A stretch of 64,000 nucleotides of DNA from Misgurnus anguillicaudatus (taxonomy: Eukaryota > Chordata > Actinopteri > Cypriniformes > Cobitidae). Shown here in pieces: positions 1-11,096 of the stretch. Below the pieces are notes generated by a model, which did no database searches, was not told where the DNA came from, and was given only the letters and a program-made list of their open reading frames with translations. Positions within the stretch are counted from its first letter, which is position 1. Each line of letters opens with the position of its first letter. Location of the stretch: NCBI RefSeq assembly GCF_027580225.2, contig NC_073346.2:6102001-6166000 (forward strand). Direction: 5' to 3'. The position numbers and the translations under genes are program-made.

Positions 1-297
1 GGGCAGGTACACTGGGCTCGTAGCTTGGATGTGCAGGTAAGTGAAAAGGGACAAATACACTGGGCTCGTAGCTTGGACGTATAGGTAGGTGTCAAGGAGC
101 AAATACACCGGGCTCGTAGCTTGGATGTACAGGTAGGTATCAAGGGGCAAATACACTGGGCTTGTAGCTTGGATTTACAGGTAGGTGTCAAGGGGCAAAT
201 GCACTGGGCTCGTAGCTTGGATGTACAGGTAGGTGTCAAGGGCAGATACACTAGGCTCGTAGCGCTGGATGCACAGGTAAGTGGAAAGGGGTAAGTA
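1..297. repeat. 48-bp minisatellite, about 6 copies, cut by the window edge
   Basis: The core GGGCTCGTAGC recurs at 14, 62, 110, 158, 206 and 253, so the period is 48 bp (47 for the last copy). Copies differ at a few positions and the array probably extends left of the window. On the plus strand each copy contains CAGGTAGGT or CAGGTAAGT, which resembles a 5' splice site. On the minus strand 48 bp equals 16 codons and one frame is open in most copies, but one copy has a stop (TAA near 174) and the last copy shifts frame. I treat it as a non-coding tandem repeat. Confidence 0.9.
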
Positions 298-1665
298 ACT
301 TCAACCTTACGACACACAGAGCTTTATGGGCGATAAAGTACTTCAGTGAGCAAGTAATTACAGATACATCACCACTGGACTTTGCACAAGGGAGCAGATG
401 GAAGTACAAGGCAGGCGGCTGCACGTAGGACCCAGCACGGCCGCAGGTAAGATCCCTGTGGTGGGTATTCCAGATTTGAGCACCACACCAGGAGTGTACT
501 GTATGAGTCAGCCTATCGCTTCCCTCTCCTCTCTTCCACAGCGTGACCAGAGATCTAGACAGGGGCGGGCATATGAAACACTCACAGCGTATAATCACAC
601 ACAGTACAGCACGTCCACTTCTCCACACAGTAGTTGATCTAACTTCAACGCCTTCACACAGGTGAGCCTTCAGTACTTCACCCAATACTCACATCAAACC
701 TCCTCTCCTTACAGAGTTTACAGCACCAACAGATGGAGGAATGGATTACAGATCGCCGTCCGGGTATTTATAGAAGTATCGGTCATCCACTGACACCAGC
801 TCACTCTCCTTCATCCAGGGTTTCCTCTTCGGCCTAAGGGGCGAGTGCTGACAACATTTACACAACACAGCACTCAAATCTTCAAGTGTAAACACAACAA
901 TGACAAGACTCACCCACAGCAATCCACACACTCACTGTAACTTAAGGCCGCACCACCACATTGGCTAAGAGTAAGTCCGGGATGGCAGACAGAAAGGCTG
1001 ACGCGAAGGATGGCTAGATGGGCGTCACCCCGCGACAGTAATCCACACTGCTCGTTCCTTATCGGGTCGTGCTGGCACACACCGTTCATACAAAGCATTC
1101 AAAAAGCTGTAGCAATGTGTACTCACGGACTCGTCGACACACGACGGTTTCCTTCTTCCTCCCGATGTTCACTAGCCACAAAACAGTAGAAACACTCTCC
1201 TTATTTCTTCCAACGCGTCCCTCCGTGACGTCGTCGATATATACGGGAGACTGTAGAGCAAGCAGCGCATGTAAACACAAGTCCACAACGGAAACTTCTT
1301 CAATACTCAACTCAATGCTCCATCAATTCCTCTTCGTGTATGCTGCCAAATCCACAATATCCCTGCTACGTCTCTCTCTCTCTACCCGCTCGTCGATTCG
1401 TCTCACCTCCAGTCTCAACCGGAATAACAACCGCCTCTTCCTGTTCCTTCAATGCTCTTTTTATACTCCGCCTCTTCGTCGATTCATCCAATCGTCAATC
1501 GACACGTTTGTTTCCGCACCTGCACACAATGAAGCCCAAATTCGGTTGCCCAGAGCTACCAGGACGTATCGGGTGCATCGCGGATCATCGTCCGGGCGGA
1601 ACTTTTTGTTGCCACTTTTGGTTCCGCTCTTGAGTCACCCCGTGACACGAGCACACGCAATTTAA
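298..1665. other. CpG-rich stretch without a supported gene
   Basis: This stretch is richer in CpG than the rest of the left half. It contains isolated splice-like signals on the plus strand: a donor-like GCAGGTAAGA near 445, a pyrimidine-rich acceptor ending at 541, a donor-like CAGGTGAGC at 660 and an acceptor-like site at 714. The implied introns are too short or incoherent for a gene model. GTCACCCCG(C/T)GACA occurs at about 1024 and 1635. Open frames on both strands (for example 251-685 minus, 1069-1665 plus) show no domain I recognise. It could be an LTR or leader of an unidentified element read on the minus strand. Confidence 0.4.
1427..1495 (-). promoter_or_regulatory. candidate core promoter, minus strand
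   Basis: Read on the minus strand, TATAAAAAG (1465 down to 1457) lies just downstream of a GC-rich GAGGCGGAG motif (about 1475-1467). A CCAAT-type sequence sits at about 1487, roughly 20-25 bp further upstream. Downstream on the minus strand come AGGAACAGGAAGAGGCGG and then a donor-like GAGGTGAGA. The spacing resembles a TATA-type Pol II promoter such as that of an LTR. No gene is identified downstream, so this is a sequence-pattern call only. Confidence 0.3.
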
Positions 1666-2291
1666 GGCCACGAGACTGAAAGTCCACATAAAGTACGCCA
1701 TTTGGGACAGTGCCTTTGATGTCTCTTTATTTGAAACACCTGATTCAACTCATCAGCCTCTTTCCAGAATGGCCTGCGTCCTAAAGCTCTAAATGCTGTC
1801 TTCGTTGGCAGCATTCCAAGGCATGAAGGCTCTTCTGAATCCAATGTTTAGGTTACTTCCTGTTTTGTGAGATACCTTCTTTGCCCTGTCACTTGCACAT
1901 ACACATAATGGGCTTAGTTTATCAATCCAATGCCTAAACGAGAGCATATCCATAACAGGGATTCATGAAATATTTGTATGTGACAGATTAAAACAATCAT
2001 TAATCTTACACCAACCACACTCGTTCACCTGAAATTTTAAACAATTCAATTATGCAAGTATGTAATATAAGAAAAAACTTTATTATGTAGTGCCCACACA
2101 AAAATATTTTAACTAAACAGTAGTAAAATTAGTTATTAGTGTTTTCAAACCTATATAAAATGTTTTCTCCTGCATCTATAAATGTATATATATATGGTAA
2201 CATACAGCTGACTTTATATTTTAAAACAGCAGTAACAAGCAGTCATCCGAAATCTTCCAACTGTTGTTCAGAAATGATAATGTAGTGTATG
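1666..2291. other. AT-rich intergenic DNA, no gene seen
   Basis: No coding, RNA or transposon termini are recognisable except a short fragment near 2161-2185 (TTTTCTCCTGCATCTAT). This matches part of the LINE/SINE-like tail at 3640-3945 and suggests another truncated copy. Confidence 0.5.
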
Positions 2292-2350
2292 CAGGGCCGC
2301 CTTAACCTAATGTGAGGCCCCGGGGCTAAGAGGTTTTGTAGGCCCCCCAT
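2292..2350 (+). mobile_element. possible hAT-like terminus, remnant
   Basis: CAGGGCCGCCTTAACC at 2292, followed by GAGGCCCCGGGGC, resembles the CAGGGCC-type terminal inverted repeat common in vertebrate hAT elements. I did not find a convincing opposite end; GGGAGGCCCCTG at about 3206 is only a weak candidate. No target duplication could be assigned. Confidence 0.3.
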
Positions 2351-3639
2351 CACCTCGATTTATAGTCTCATTTTAAAAAAAAGTAATATCTAGGTAATCT
2401 ACATCACAAAATGCATTAGTTTCTTTCGAGACATACAACAGTGAGTTTTCCCTCTTTGACCCAGAAAACACCATAATATTGTTATTAACACATCACTGAA
2501 CCCACTTGAGCATAAACACAAGACACTTTATTTAACAACCACACACAGCAACTTGTGGTGATAATAAAACCAAAATGTGTGAAAGTATATATGTTTATAA
2601 GCTTTATGTTTATATAGTTTTTGGAATATACAAATTTGCAGAAAATTGTCACTCACTACCTAAATGCTCACCACAGTTTTAAAAATATAAGTTAAAGTTT
2701 ATTTTAAAAGTGAAAATGCACGCACGCGCCACTGATATAAACGCGAGTAAACTTAAACTTTATAACAACTAACAGCATTATGTGCGGGAACTTATTTCTT
2801 TATTTGCCAGCACAGTTTCTTGCACACGGTTGGAGAGACTTCTGCATTGCCAGAGACTCAGCTGCACGAGCACAGAGAGAGCGAGCGCGCGTGCGCGAAA
2901 GAGAGAGAGACCTGCACCGCACTGGTGCTTATTATGAAGTTTCAGAAATTACTCTTTCATTTGTTGGTGGATTATTTCCCGTTTCTCTGTCACACTCAGT
3001 CTAACATGCAGGAATGTCAAGTTGACAACGCGCACTTAATTACATTACACGGAATATAAAAATCTGTTATGTCTGACATTTTATTTCACGGTAAGTTACC
3101 ACGGACCAATCAGCAGCCATGTAATGTGCAATTAGAGTGATTGACAGAAAACCTGACAAGTTACAAATCAATATGACCTTTTCAGCTCATCATGAATGTG
3201 AACATGGGAGGCCCCTGAACTCGGAAATGTGACGCTTCTTACCATGTTTTGATGATTAGCTCACAATGCAATACTGACAGGCGTTAATATCGTCTTTACT
3301 GCCTTATCAATATGAGCTGAAACTGATCCAGAAAATGCAAATAAACAAGCTGAACGATCAACTTTGCTAGCGCGTCTTACACAGAACATAACAGATTGGT
3401 AAGGTAAGGTTTACTAAAACATTAAAACCATGTCTGCATTTGTGATCATAGAAACGGCAAACACCAAGCGCTACTCTACACTGCACAAAACTTGTGTTTG
3501 AATCATGGTTTAGTCAGTAGTAAATTCTTTAAATATGAAAACATAGATAAAACATAATTTTAAGTGTTTTAATTCCCATAAAATTGTATATAATCGTACC
3601 TATTATATAATATATCCTCTATTTTATCAGCTATGTCTG
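2351..3639. other. intergenic DNA, no gene seen
   Basis: AT-rich with a purine-rich GAGAGAGC patch near 2875-2910. Short open frames at 2780-3059 overlap low-complexity sequence and show no domain. It may be the body of the element whose possible end is at 2292. Confidence 0.4.
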
Positions 3640-3945
3640 GTTCTCTCTCAAGTGTTTTTTTCCTCCTAGGACTTTTTCCTCCTGACAAAAAAAGCGAGGA
3701 GTTTTTTTTCCTAAGGTTTTTTTTTTCAACAAAACACTGACATTGGCTTAACTTAGCACCCTCTTCTATGTGTTACATTATTACTATGCTCGCTAGTATG
3801 GTTTAATCTTAGCCGCTGTATTCTGATGCTTATGTTGTCCATCGATTTTTCTGTGTTTTCTCCTGCATCTATTAATGTAAAGCTGCTTTGAAACAATTAA
3901 ACAATTGTGAAAAGCGCTATATAAATTTTATTGAATTGAATTAAA
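3640..3945 (+). mobile_element. LINE/SINE-type 3' tail
   Basis: The stretch ends with GTAAAGCTGCTTTGAAACAA, then AAAGCGCTATATAAAT and a TTGAATTGAATT tail. This is the classic 3' end shared by fish L2-clade LINEs and the SINEs that borrow it. The 5' boundary is uncertain because retroposed copies are 5'-truncated; homopolymer T and A runs occupy 3650-3735. No reverse transcriptase coding sequence is present. Confidence 0.6.
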
Positions 3946-4363
<418 letters not shown>

Positions 4364-4720
4364 TAGGGCTGTCAAAAGATTAATCGTGATTAATCGCATC
4401 ACAAATAAAAGTTTGTGTTTACATAACATATGTGTGTGTAGTGTGTATAATTATTATTTATATATAAAAACACACACAGTCATGTATATATTTAAGAAAA
4501 ATTGGTTATATTTATATATAAAATATTTATGTTTCTATATAACATAAATTATATACATTTATATACAGTATATAAATGCAAATATTTCTTAAATATATAC
4601 ATGAATGTGTGTGTATTTATATATACATAATATTTACACACAGTAAACACACATATGTTATGTAAACACAGACTTTTATTTTGGATGCGATTAATCGCGA
4701 TTAATCTTTTGACAGCCCTA
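4364..4720. mobile_element. palindromic MITE with TAGGGCTGTCAAAAGATTAA ends
   Basis: The left end TAGGGCTGTCAAAAGATTAA is mirrored at the right by TTAATCTTTTGACAGCCCTA. The inverted similarity continues inward (GATTAATCGC.., TTACATAACATATGTGTGTG) for most of the 357 bp, so a single strand could fold into a long hairpin. It is flanked by TA repeats, consistent with a TA target. Non-autonomous, no coding capacity. I recognise the family as widespread in fish genomes but cannot name it with certainty. Confidence 0.85.
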
Positions 4721-4740
4721 ATATATATATATATATATAT

Positions 4741-5043
4741 TGATACTCACAGTGTGTATATACACCAGCATTGTAAACCTAACCCTGGTGAGTTTGCTGT
4801 ATAACCCACCAACTTTATAAGTTGGCAACAGTGGGTTGACTCCAATTCTAGCTTTCTTCAAACATAAAGCCATGCAGATGTAGGAAATATGCAGAAAAGA
4901 AAACAAATTACCAGGATCCAGGCCAGAATTTAGTTTTCTTCACACCAAGTTATGAGTGTTGGCTCTTAACATCAAAGATTTTCAAATAAAGTTTCAGCCA
5001 TAACATCATCGTATTTTTTGGAGACAAACTATGAGACTGATTC
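4741..5043. other. intergenic DNA, no gene seen
   Basis: No RNA gene, coding signature or transposon terminus recognised. Confidence 0.5.
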
Positions 5044-5270
5044 ATACGTAACTACGTTTACACCGCCTTCGGCAAGCACTGACGAGTCTTTGATGGTTTG
5101 AGCTTCGAAATCAGGTGAACTTTATGGTAATGAGCTATGACGCGGCTTGGCGGCAACCAATCGGAAGGCGGAAACCAATAGCGGATTCCAGAGAATGCAG
5201 TTAATCTTTTTCTATAGCGTCATTGGCAGGACACCCCACCTAACCAAAATACGTAACTGTTACGTATAAA
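5044..5270. mobile_element. possible small MITE with TACGTAAC ends
   Basis: ATACGTAACTACG near 5046 is roughly mirrored by a TACGTAACTGTTACGTAT stretch at 5250-5268. The interior is GC-richer than its surroundings (GCGGCTTGGCGGCAACC, CCAATCGG, CCAATAGC). The inverted match is short and imperfect and no target duplication is clear. Confidence 0.35.
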
Positions 5271-6060
5271 TTAAGATGCTTTTTCTTGATGAGCAAAATG
5301 ACCCAAGAAAATAAGTCTAGTTTTTAGACCAAAAAACTATAAAATTTAACCCTTGTGTGGTGTTCAGGTCTGTGGGACCCGTTTTTAATGTTTACTAAAA
5401 AAAAATTATGCAATTAATTGTTGTTTCAACCTCAGATTCATTGGCCTTGGCTCATTTTCTATAAAGAACATAAAAATAAACAACTTTATAATGACTGTAC
5501 ACTGTACAACCCCCTACACATTTATATTACATATGTGGTGTTCGGGTCCACTGGACCCGGGGGTAATAAGAGAGTGAAAATTGAATGTGCTATGTAACTT
5601 CATTCTGTTTTTCTCTTATCTGGGACTCTTGTGAGTGCATGAGTGTGTTTGTATATATGTCTGTACATATATGATGGATGCATGTCAGAGTTTTGTCCTT
5701 CTGCACTTGCTGTAACAGCGCAAGGATACAACATGTTATATATCATGCATGAACACTTGTCTGCCCCCACTGTCCCAAACACTTTACCTTTTGTCTAACA
5801 GGAACCATTATACATTTTACCATGATATCCCTTACAAAAAATAAACATGGTTGTATTATAGTAAACGTGTAGTAATCATGGTAAATTGGTGTCTTAATTA
5901 CCATTTGTAAAACTATGAGTTTACCACAAAACCTATGGTGTGTGTTTGTGTGTGTATGAGTTTGAGAGAGAGAGAGTGAGAAATTGAGAAAGTAAAATTT
6001 AATATCCAAGCATTTTCATCATTTTAGGTTGTAGCCATTGCCAATAGCAAAACATTGTAC

Positions 6061-6150
6061 TGCAGTGTGTGTGGACATAAGATGGACAGGAAGACACGGT
6101 ATACATGTATAAAATGCAAGAAATGCATATGCAACACAGCTACACAGTGT
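6061..6150 (+). pseudogene. piggyBac transposase C-terminal Cys-rich domain, remnant
   Basis: Thirty codons read without stops from TGC at 6061 to TGT at 6150. They contain CSVCGHK followed by a basic stretch, TCIKCKKCIC and a final Cys. The C-x2-C ... C-x2-C-x2-C-x-C spacing is typical of the zinc-binding domain at the C terminus of piggyBac-family transposases, which binds transposon ends. The upstream DDE catalytic domain is not recognisable, and the hAT-like insertion interrupts the frame right after the last cysteine. Orientation suggests the transposase read left to right. Confidence 0.65.
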
Positions 6151-6815
6151 GCAGGCTTGTGCACAATTCAGAATTGAATTGAGAATGACTCCTTAATTCC
6201 AATACAATTCTTGATTTTGAATTTAATTTGAATTGATGTCAAAAACAGGATCTAGAATTACAATTCGAATTTGAATTAAAGGAAGCAGAATTGGAATTCA
6301 ATAGAAATTCAAAGAAATTCATATACATATTATACAGTAAATGAAGTGTTAAAAAATAAGCTTTCAGTATATGTCAGATATGATTGCATTACATATTCTA
6401 TAAATTATATTAGTTTGAACTACTTGTACAGATTACATTAAAAGGAGATGTTATCCCCCAGTAATTAATTTTAAAAACTCTAGTCACATAACAAATAATT
6501 AAGTTTTTTTGTATTTGTAATTTTGTGGAACAAGATGGAACATGACTTCATTTCCCAGAATGCTTTACTTTTAACAAGTATTGAAAATGGTTGCCAAACA
6601 ATTTTCCAAAGTAACTTTCCTAACACTGAATGTATGTGAGATTCTTTCTGTTGTGTAACTGTGGAATTTCTTTGAATTGCCACGAATTTAATTCCACTTC
6701 CTGTCATTCGATTTCCAATTCAAATTCAACTTCCTGTAGGGCGGAGTCAATTCAAATTCTAATTCATGAATTGAATGGAGGCCAATTCTGAAATTCTGAA
6801 TTGTGCACAAGCCTG
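6148..6815. mobile_element. hAT-like MITE nested in the piggyBac-like element
   Basis: The ends CAGGCTTGTGCACAATTCAG (from 6152) and its reverse complement (to 6815) form a strong terminal inverted repeat. CTACACAG occurs at 6140-6147 and again at 6816-6823, as expected for an 8-bp hAT target duplication, although four extra bases (TGTG) lie between the left copy and the CAGG end. The interior is rich in GAATTGAATT and AATTC motifs and is broadly palindromic, with no transposase. Confidence 0.7.
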
Positions 6816-7558
6816 CTACACAGTAAAAATCTGCTTCTTATGTGTTGTGTAGGCTGGCATGAACAGATTATGTGTTCAGTGTGGATGATGTGTTATGATA
6901 CCGCATCTGTTTAGATGGGGCTTGTGCTGTGTAGATGGACACAAATGTGTACAACTAAGTTCAAATAATTAAACATCAAAGTGATGAAAAACTTATTTGA
7001 GATGAAAAAGTGATGAAAATACTTATTTTAGATAAAGATCTGGGGGAGAATAAAACTTTCTTCTCTTATTTCATATTATCACAAAAATGAATAGCACTTT
7101 AATCTATAAATAGTCCTCTACCAGTGGTAAATGACAAATATTAACCATAAATTCTGTCTATATTACTTGCAATATGCCTAAAGTAATCATCTGTAAACAG
7201 TTATACATAAATTTGTATGACTGCATTGGTTTAAGATACGAATAATACAGTGGGTCCACTAGACCCACAAACATTGTCTAAGTAACAGAATTATGAACAC
7301 CACACAAGGGTTAAGTGATTTTGTGCATAAAACAAGCAAAAAAAATCTGCCAATGGAGGCAAGCAAAAAAATCTTGAACATTTTTCTATTCAAATTCAAG
7401 AAAAATTCAAGAAAAATTTGCTTACCCCATTAGCCCCTTTTCGCTCATCAAGAAAAAGCATCTTAATTTAAGAATTTTTAAATCTTTTTACTGAAAACAA
7501 GACAAAAATACTAAGATTTTTTTTCTTGAAAATAATATATTTTTTGCCGTGTTGAATC

Positions 7559-10106
7559 TATGCTATGACAGAGGTTGATTTTGAGGGAAAATATTAGTAA
7601 AGTTCAAATGTCTTCTAGCCTGTTTGTCAGAGTCTCGTGTTTAGTAAAATGAGTCTAATTATCATGATGGAAAGAGCCACGGGCAGTGATGGCCAACAAT
7701 AGTAGACTTGTGTGTAGTCAGAGAAAGCGTTGAGCTAAGAGCTTTCAGCTGTGCTCACAATGTCAAACTATTTACCTGCTTGTTCACGTTTACAGCCCCT
7801 GTGCCGGGGAATCTCTGCTATTTACCCCAGAGATAGGAGTCCTAATTGTAGGCTAATACAAACCGTGTAACCATCACAGACAGATTCCTTTGTACGAGCA
7901 GAGATAAGGCTTTATTTGCACTTTCTGAATGAGAGGATGGGAGATAACAAATGATATTAGAGAAAAACTACTTTGAATATTTCAACTGTGACACAAGCAG
8001 CAAAAGTGCTGTTATAATCATTTGAAGCATGCACGACTGGGATTGGGTCGTGAGCAAAAGACCACAGGGCTCAACGGGCTCTTGACAAGAAGTTCAAATC
8101 AAGAAACTTGCATTTTAAGTTCCCATAAGAGTCTATGCTTTGTGTGTCTCAAACCACACATAGAGCAATGATTTCAGTAATTACATTAGTAATTTCTCGA
8201 CCTTCCTCTAGCTTCATTCCAGGTTTTCCATTTCTCGCTCGATGCTTATGGTGCTCCAAGCGATACTAGAGAAAACACAGACACTCGGACTTTCCAAAAA
8301 CCCACTCCTCGGTCGAAAACCACAAGTATCACCCTCCTGTTTCACTCTTCCAGATTTATTCCACATCACTCAGATCTGAAACACTACAGACACAAATAAA
8401 GTGCTGTATATAAAGATGGAAGCATCCCAGTGCTGTTCGACTAAACGTGCTGTTCTTCGTGAACCTATTTGGGTCGGAAACGAAACTAAATACGCAGTGT
8501 ATGAGTGTGCTGGACTCATTATTAAAGATTACATTTCTTTATTTCCTGGCTGGCTATGTAAGCAGTTGTCAGTAAGGTCTGTCAAGCACTCTCCCACATC
8601 CACCCTGCTCACAAATAACACGCGGTTTGGCACTGCGCCCTTTATGCATAAACCTTACTTGCAAGTTTTAAACCATTCTTGCCAGACTACCGTTTCTCTG
8701 AGACAGTGTGCATGTGTGCGTGTGGGTTTTATTGGTAATGCTCTGATGTATACCTGCAGGTGCCAGACAACTATAGGTCCCAAGATCAATTTGCTAAGAA
8801 ATGGGGGCAAAAGTAAAGTGCAAGTAAATACAACTATAAAATAACGTCCATCTGGAGCTGAATTAATATGCCCAAGCATTTCCAGCTGCATGCATTTATT
8901 GCAATTAAATGCAAATGATGCACATTTCACCCCCAAGAGTCCGGGCAGGCGAGCGCTCTGTTCTGCGGTATTTCCCTCCTGCACTTGTTTTACAAGCACA
9001 CCACTGAGAATAATTTACACAAACCAAATGATTAATGACTTAATTAATTGAAAAGAAAAGACTTCTCGAGTGCTCTATAATGGCTTGTGTGAAACCTACA
9101 ACTTTTTTGTACTCACACATTACAGTAGCATGCTTGTTGCTTTTACAAACGACTGATATTAATGTCAACAGTAATTGGCAAACTGTTAATTTCATTTTCT
9201 AAAATCTTAAATATTTAACTAGCTGTCTGGTGCAAAGGAACCGAGCGAGGGTTGGTCTGCTTTACACAGAGTTTAATTTTCAGGCAAATCAATGAATAAA
9301 TGCCTTACTTTAGTTGTCTCTGCATATGGTGGAGACTCCTGGGATTGGAGACAGTATTTAGTTATAAAAAAGACACAACCATCTTCATTTCCTGCACAAT
9401 AAACAAGTTAAGATGAACTGCTGTAATGTATTGTGTGTGAGACGCGCAGTGACAGATCTGCGTTAGCAGTGTAATAGCCGCATGTGTGTGTTGAGCGAAC
9501 CAGCGGTCCTGTCAGCTACAGTAATCGTGAGTGGCGTGTCCAGTCGGCATCTCTGCGGACCATATGTGTGACTTCATCCTACCACATGCATAGCTTAAAA
9601 TCAAGCAGCGGGCAGGTTTTCCAGATGAACCATGTACCCCACAAAACCTCTGTTCTTGCCCTTTATTTACATGCTAATTTTAAACCATAAAAGAAGGACG
9701 GAAATTACAGGAGGGCTGTGAGCTTCTTTCAAAGTGCTAGATAGAAAATAGCTTACATTTCTTGTACCTTGCATCTCTTATTCTTGACAGAGAGTTTATG
9801 AGGAGGAAGGAATTGCCTTAGCATGGCTGATTATTAGGCCGTTTAATATGCGTGCACGTGCCACTCATAGTAATGAGATATAACGGAGTCATCTTATTAA
9901 TACAAGACTTGAAGAACAATGAAAGGTCATATGGTTTACCTAATGTCATTAACACTGCTACACTAAACTAATTTACAATAATCAATGCTTACAAACACAA
10001 ACCATCATAAAGGAGATATTATTTATAAGTCATAGCAGGTACAGTATTGCAGTAATAAACAATTAAATAGGAATTGAGGAAACAATTGCTTTGTGTTTAG
10101 AGTCTC
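7559..10106. other. 2.5 kb of unique-looking DNA without a supported gene
   Basis: No transposon termini or RNA genes recognised. An open frame at 8401-8844 (147 codons, plus) has no recognisable domain, signal peptide or splice structure and overlaps a comparable minus-strand frame, so it is not called as a gene. This is the least repetitive stretch of the window and could hold regulatory DNA; see the separate entry at 8850. Confidence 0.4.
8850..8965. promoter_or_regulatory. candidate conserved non-coding / enhancer-like segment
   Basis: A compact cluster of binding-site-like motifs: an octamer ATGCAAAT (8909-8916, POU-type), an E-box CAGCTG at about 8883, ATTTATTGCAATTAAAT and GAATTAATATG homeobox-type AT cores, and TGATGCACA. 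It sits in non-repetitive DNA. No cross-species comparison is possible here, so this is a hypothesis from motif density alone. Confidence 0.2.
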
Positions 10107-10405
10107 TATAGACGGTTTCAGCAGTAACAACATAAACAAGCGGTTGTCGTGGTCCGCACGTAACTTCCGGTAAACTCCGCTAAGAATGAATTACAACAAA
10201 GTACTTTAAACGTAGTTAAAACAAGCAAAAAAACAACACATAGATTACCTAGGAAAACAAAAAATGTGTTATTTTCGACGAGGCATTTGTTCAAGAGATT
10301 AGTTTAGCAACTAGTCAGACCATTAAAAAACACAAAACAGGAAATAAAGTTCGGGTCCAGACGTGTATCGCGTCAGCGCACGTGCGTCCGATGAAACCGT
10401 CTATA
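10107..10405. mobile_element. MITE with TATAGACGGTTTCA ends
   Basis: TATAGACGGTTTCA at the left is mirrored by TGAAACCGTCTATA at the right, enclosing about 300 bp without coding capacity. Terminal TATA on both sides suggests a TA target duplication. Family not named. Confidence 0.75.
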
Positions 10406-10475
10406 ATAAAAAACTCTTGTCTTTGTGACTGCCTCATATTGATTGTTTATGTTTTAGTAACGCCAGTCTCTTTTC

Positions 10476-10768
10476 TAGGGGTGGAACGGTACACATAAGT
10501 CACGGTTCGGTTCGTACCTCGGTTCGGTTTAAATTTCGGTACAATGGAGGGAAAAGCAAAACAAAAATGCAGAAGGCAAATTTTTTTAGTACTTAAGATA
10601 ATCTTAAAACCATAGGTGTCCTTATCTGTGTTATTGTGAGATGTCATGAATATGAACTGAAATGCATTTAACATATCTATAAACTTGTACTCATCTGAAT
10701 TGAAGTATGTAAATAGAGTTATGAACTTTATGAGGTATAAACAGTACAATACAGTAGTAATATTGACA
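10476..10768. mobile_element. truncated hAT-like element between 18-bp direct repeats
   Basis: It begins TAGGGGTGGAACGGTACACA, followed by repeated CGGTTCGGTT motifs, which resembles one end of a vertebrate hAT family. The mirror end is not present. TAACGCCAGTCTCTTTTC occurs exactly at 10458-10475 and 10769-10786, directly flanking the segment. The last 75 bp recur at 10994-11068. Confidence 0.45.
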
Positions 10769-11068
10769 TAACGCCAGTCTCTTTTCATATTAAAATGTTA
10801 TAAAGTCATGAACATTAAAACAGTTGCAACTACAATCAGATTTAGAAATATGAGACATACAATGCATGCAGATTATATACTGTACAACTAATGGTGACAT
10901 TTTCACATGTCTTTAGTGTGTCTTTTATATACATATTTCTCTGTTTATTTTGATAGATCAGTTTTTTACAATGAAAAGCACTATAGAAGTAAAACTGAAT
11001 TGAAGTATGTAAATAGAGTTATGAACTTTATGAGGTATATACAGTACAATACAGTAGTAATATTGACA
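10694..11068 (+). repeat. 75-bp direct repeat pair (10694-10768 and 10994-11068)
   Basis: Both copies start CTGAATTGAAGTATGTAAAT and end AGTAGTAATATTGACA. I see one mismatch (TATAAACAG versus TATATACAG). They are 300 bp apart. The intervening DNA contains AAGCACTATAGAAGTAAAAC, reminiscent of a degraded LINE/SINE tail. Confidence 0.85.
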
Positions 11069-11096
11069 GGAGCTCCTAGGTAAAAGCTTTTCATAG

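Larger units (their letters stand above)
5346..7314. mobile_element. piggyBac-like element, degenerate, TTAA-flanked
   Basis: The element is bounded by TTAA (5346-5349 and 7311-7314), with terminal inverted repeats TTAACCCTTGTGTGGTGTTC at the left and its reverse complement at the right. A second palindromic hint is GGGTCCACTGGACCC near 5546 and GGGTCCACTAGACCC near 7252. TTAA targets and CCCTTG-type ends are hallmarks of piggyBac-family elements. A scrap of transposase coding sequence survives at 6061-6150. A hAT-like element has inserted at 6148-6815. No long intact frame remains, so it is not autonomous. Confidence 0.8.
5268..7558. mobile_element. old repeat split by a piggyBac-like insertion
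   Basis: The left piece (5268-5349) contains AAGATGCTTTTTCTTGATGA and TAAGTCTAGTTTTTAGACC. The right piece (7311-7558) contains TCATCAAGAAAAAGCATCTT and ACTGAAAACAAGACAAAAAT. The two pieces are inverted relative to each other, as expected for a palindromic element, and are separated exactly at a TTAA by the younger insertion. Further fragments of the same family occur at 14760-14842 and about 16953-17015. This is the host layer of a three-level nest. Confidence 0.75.

Noticed and set aside
1..297. 48-bp direct repeats as a CRISPR-like array
   Set aside because: Contiguous repeats without unique spacers, in eukaryotic DNA.
1069..1665. 198-codon plus-strand open frame
   Set aside because: Low-complexity Ser/Thr/Arg-rich composition in a CpG-rich region, with overlapping frames on both strands; no domain.
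8401..8844. 147-codon plus-strand open frame
   Set aside because: No recognisable domain, no splice support, comparable antisense frame; within chance expectation for 64 kb.
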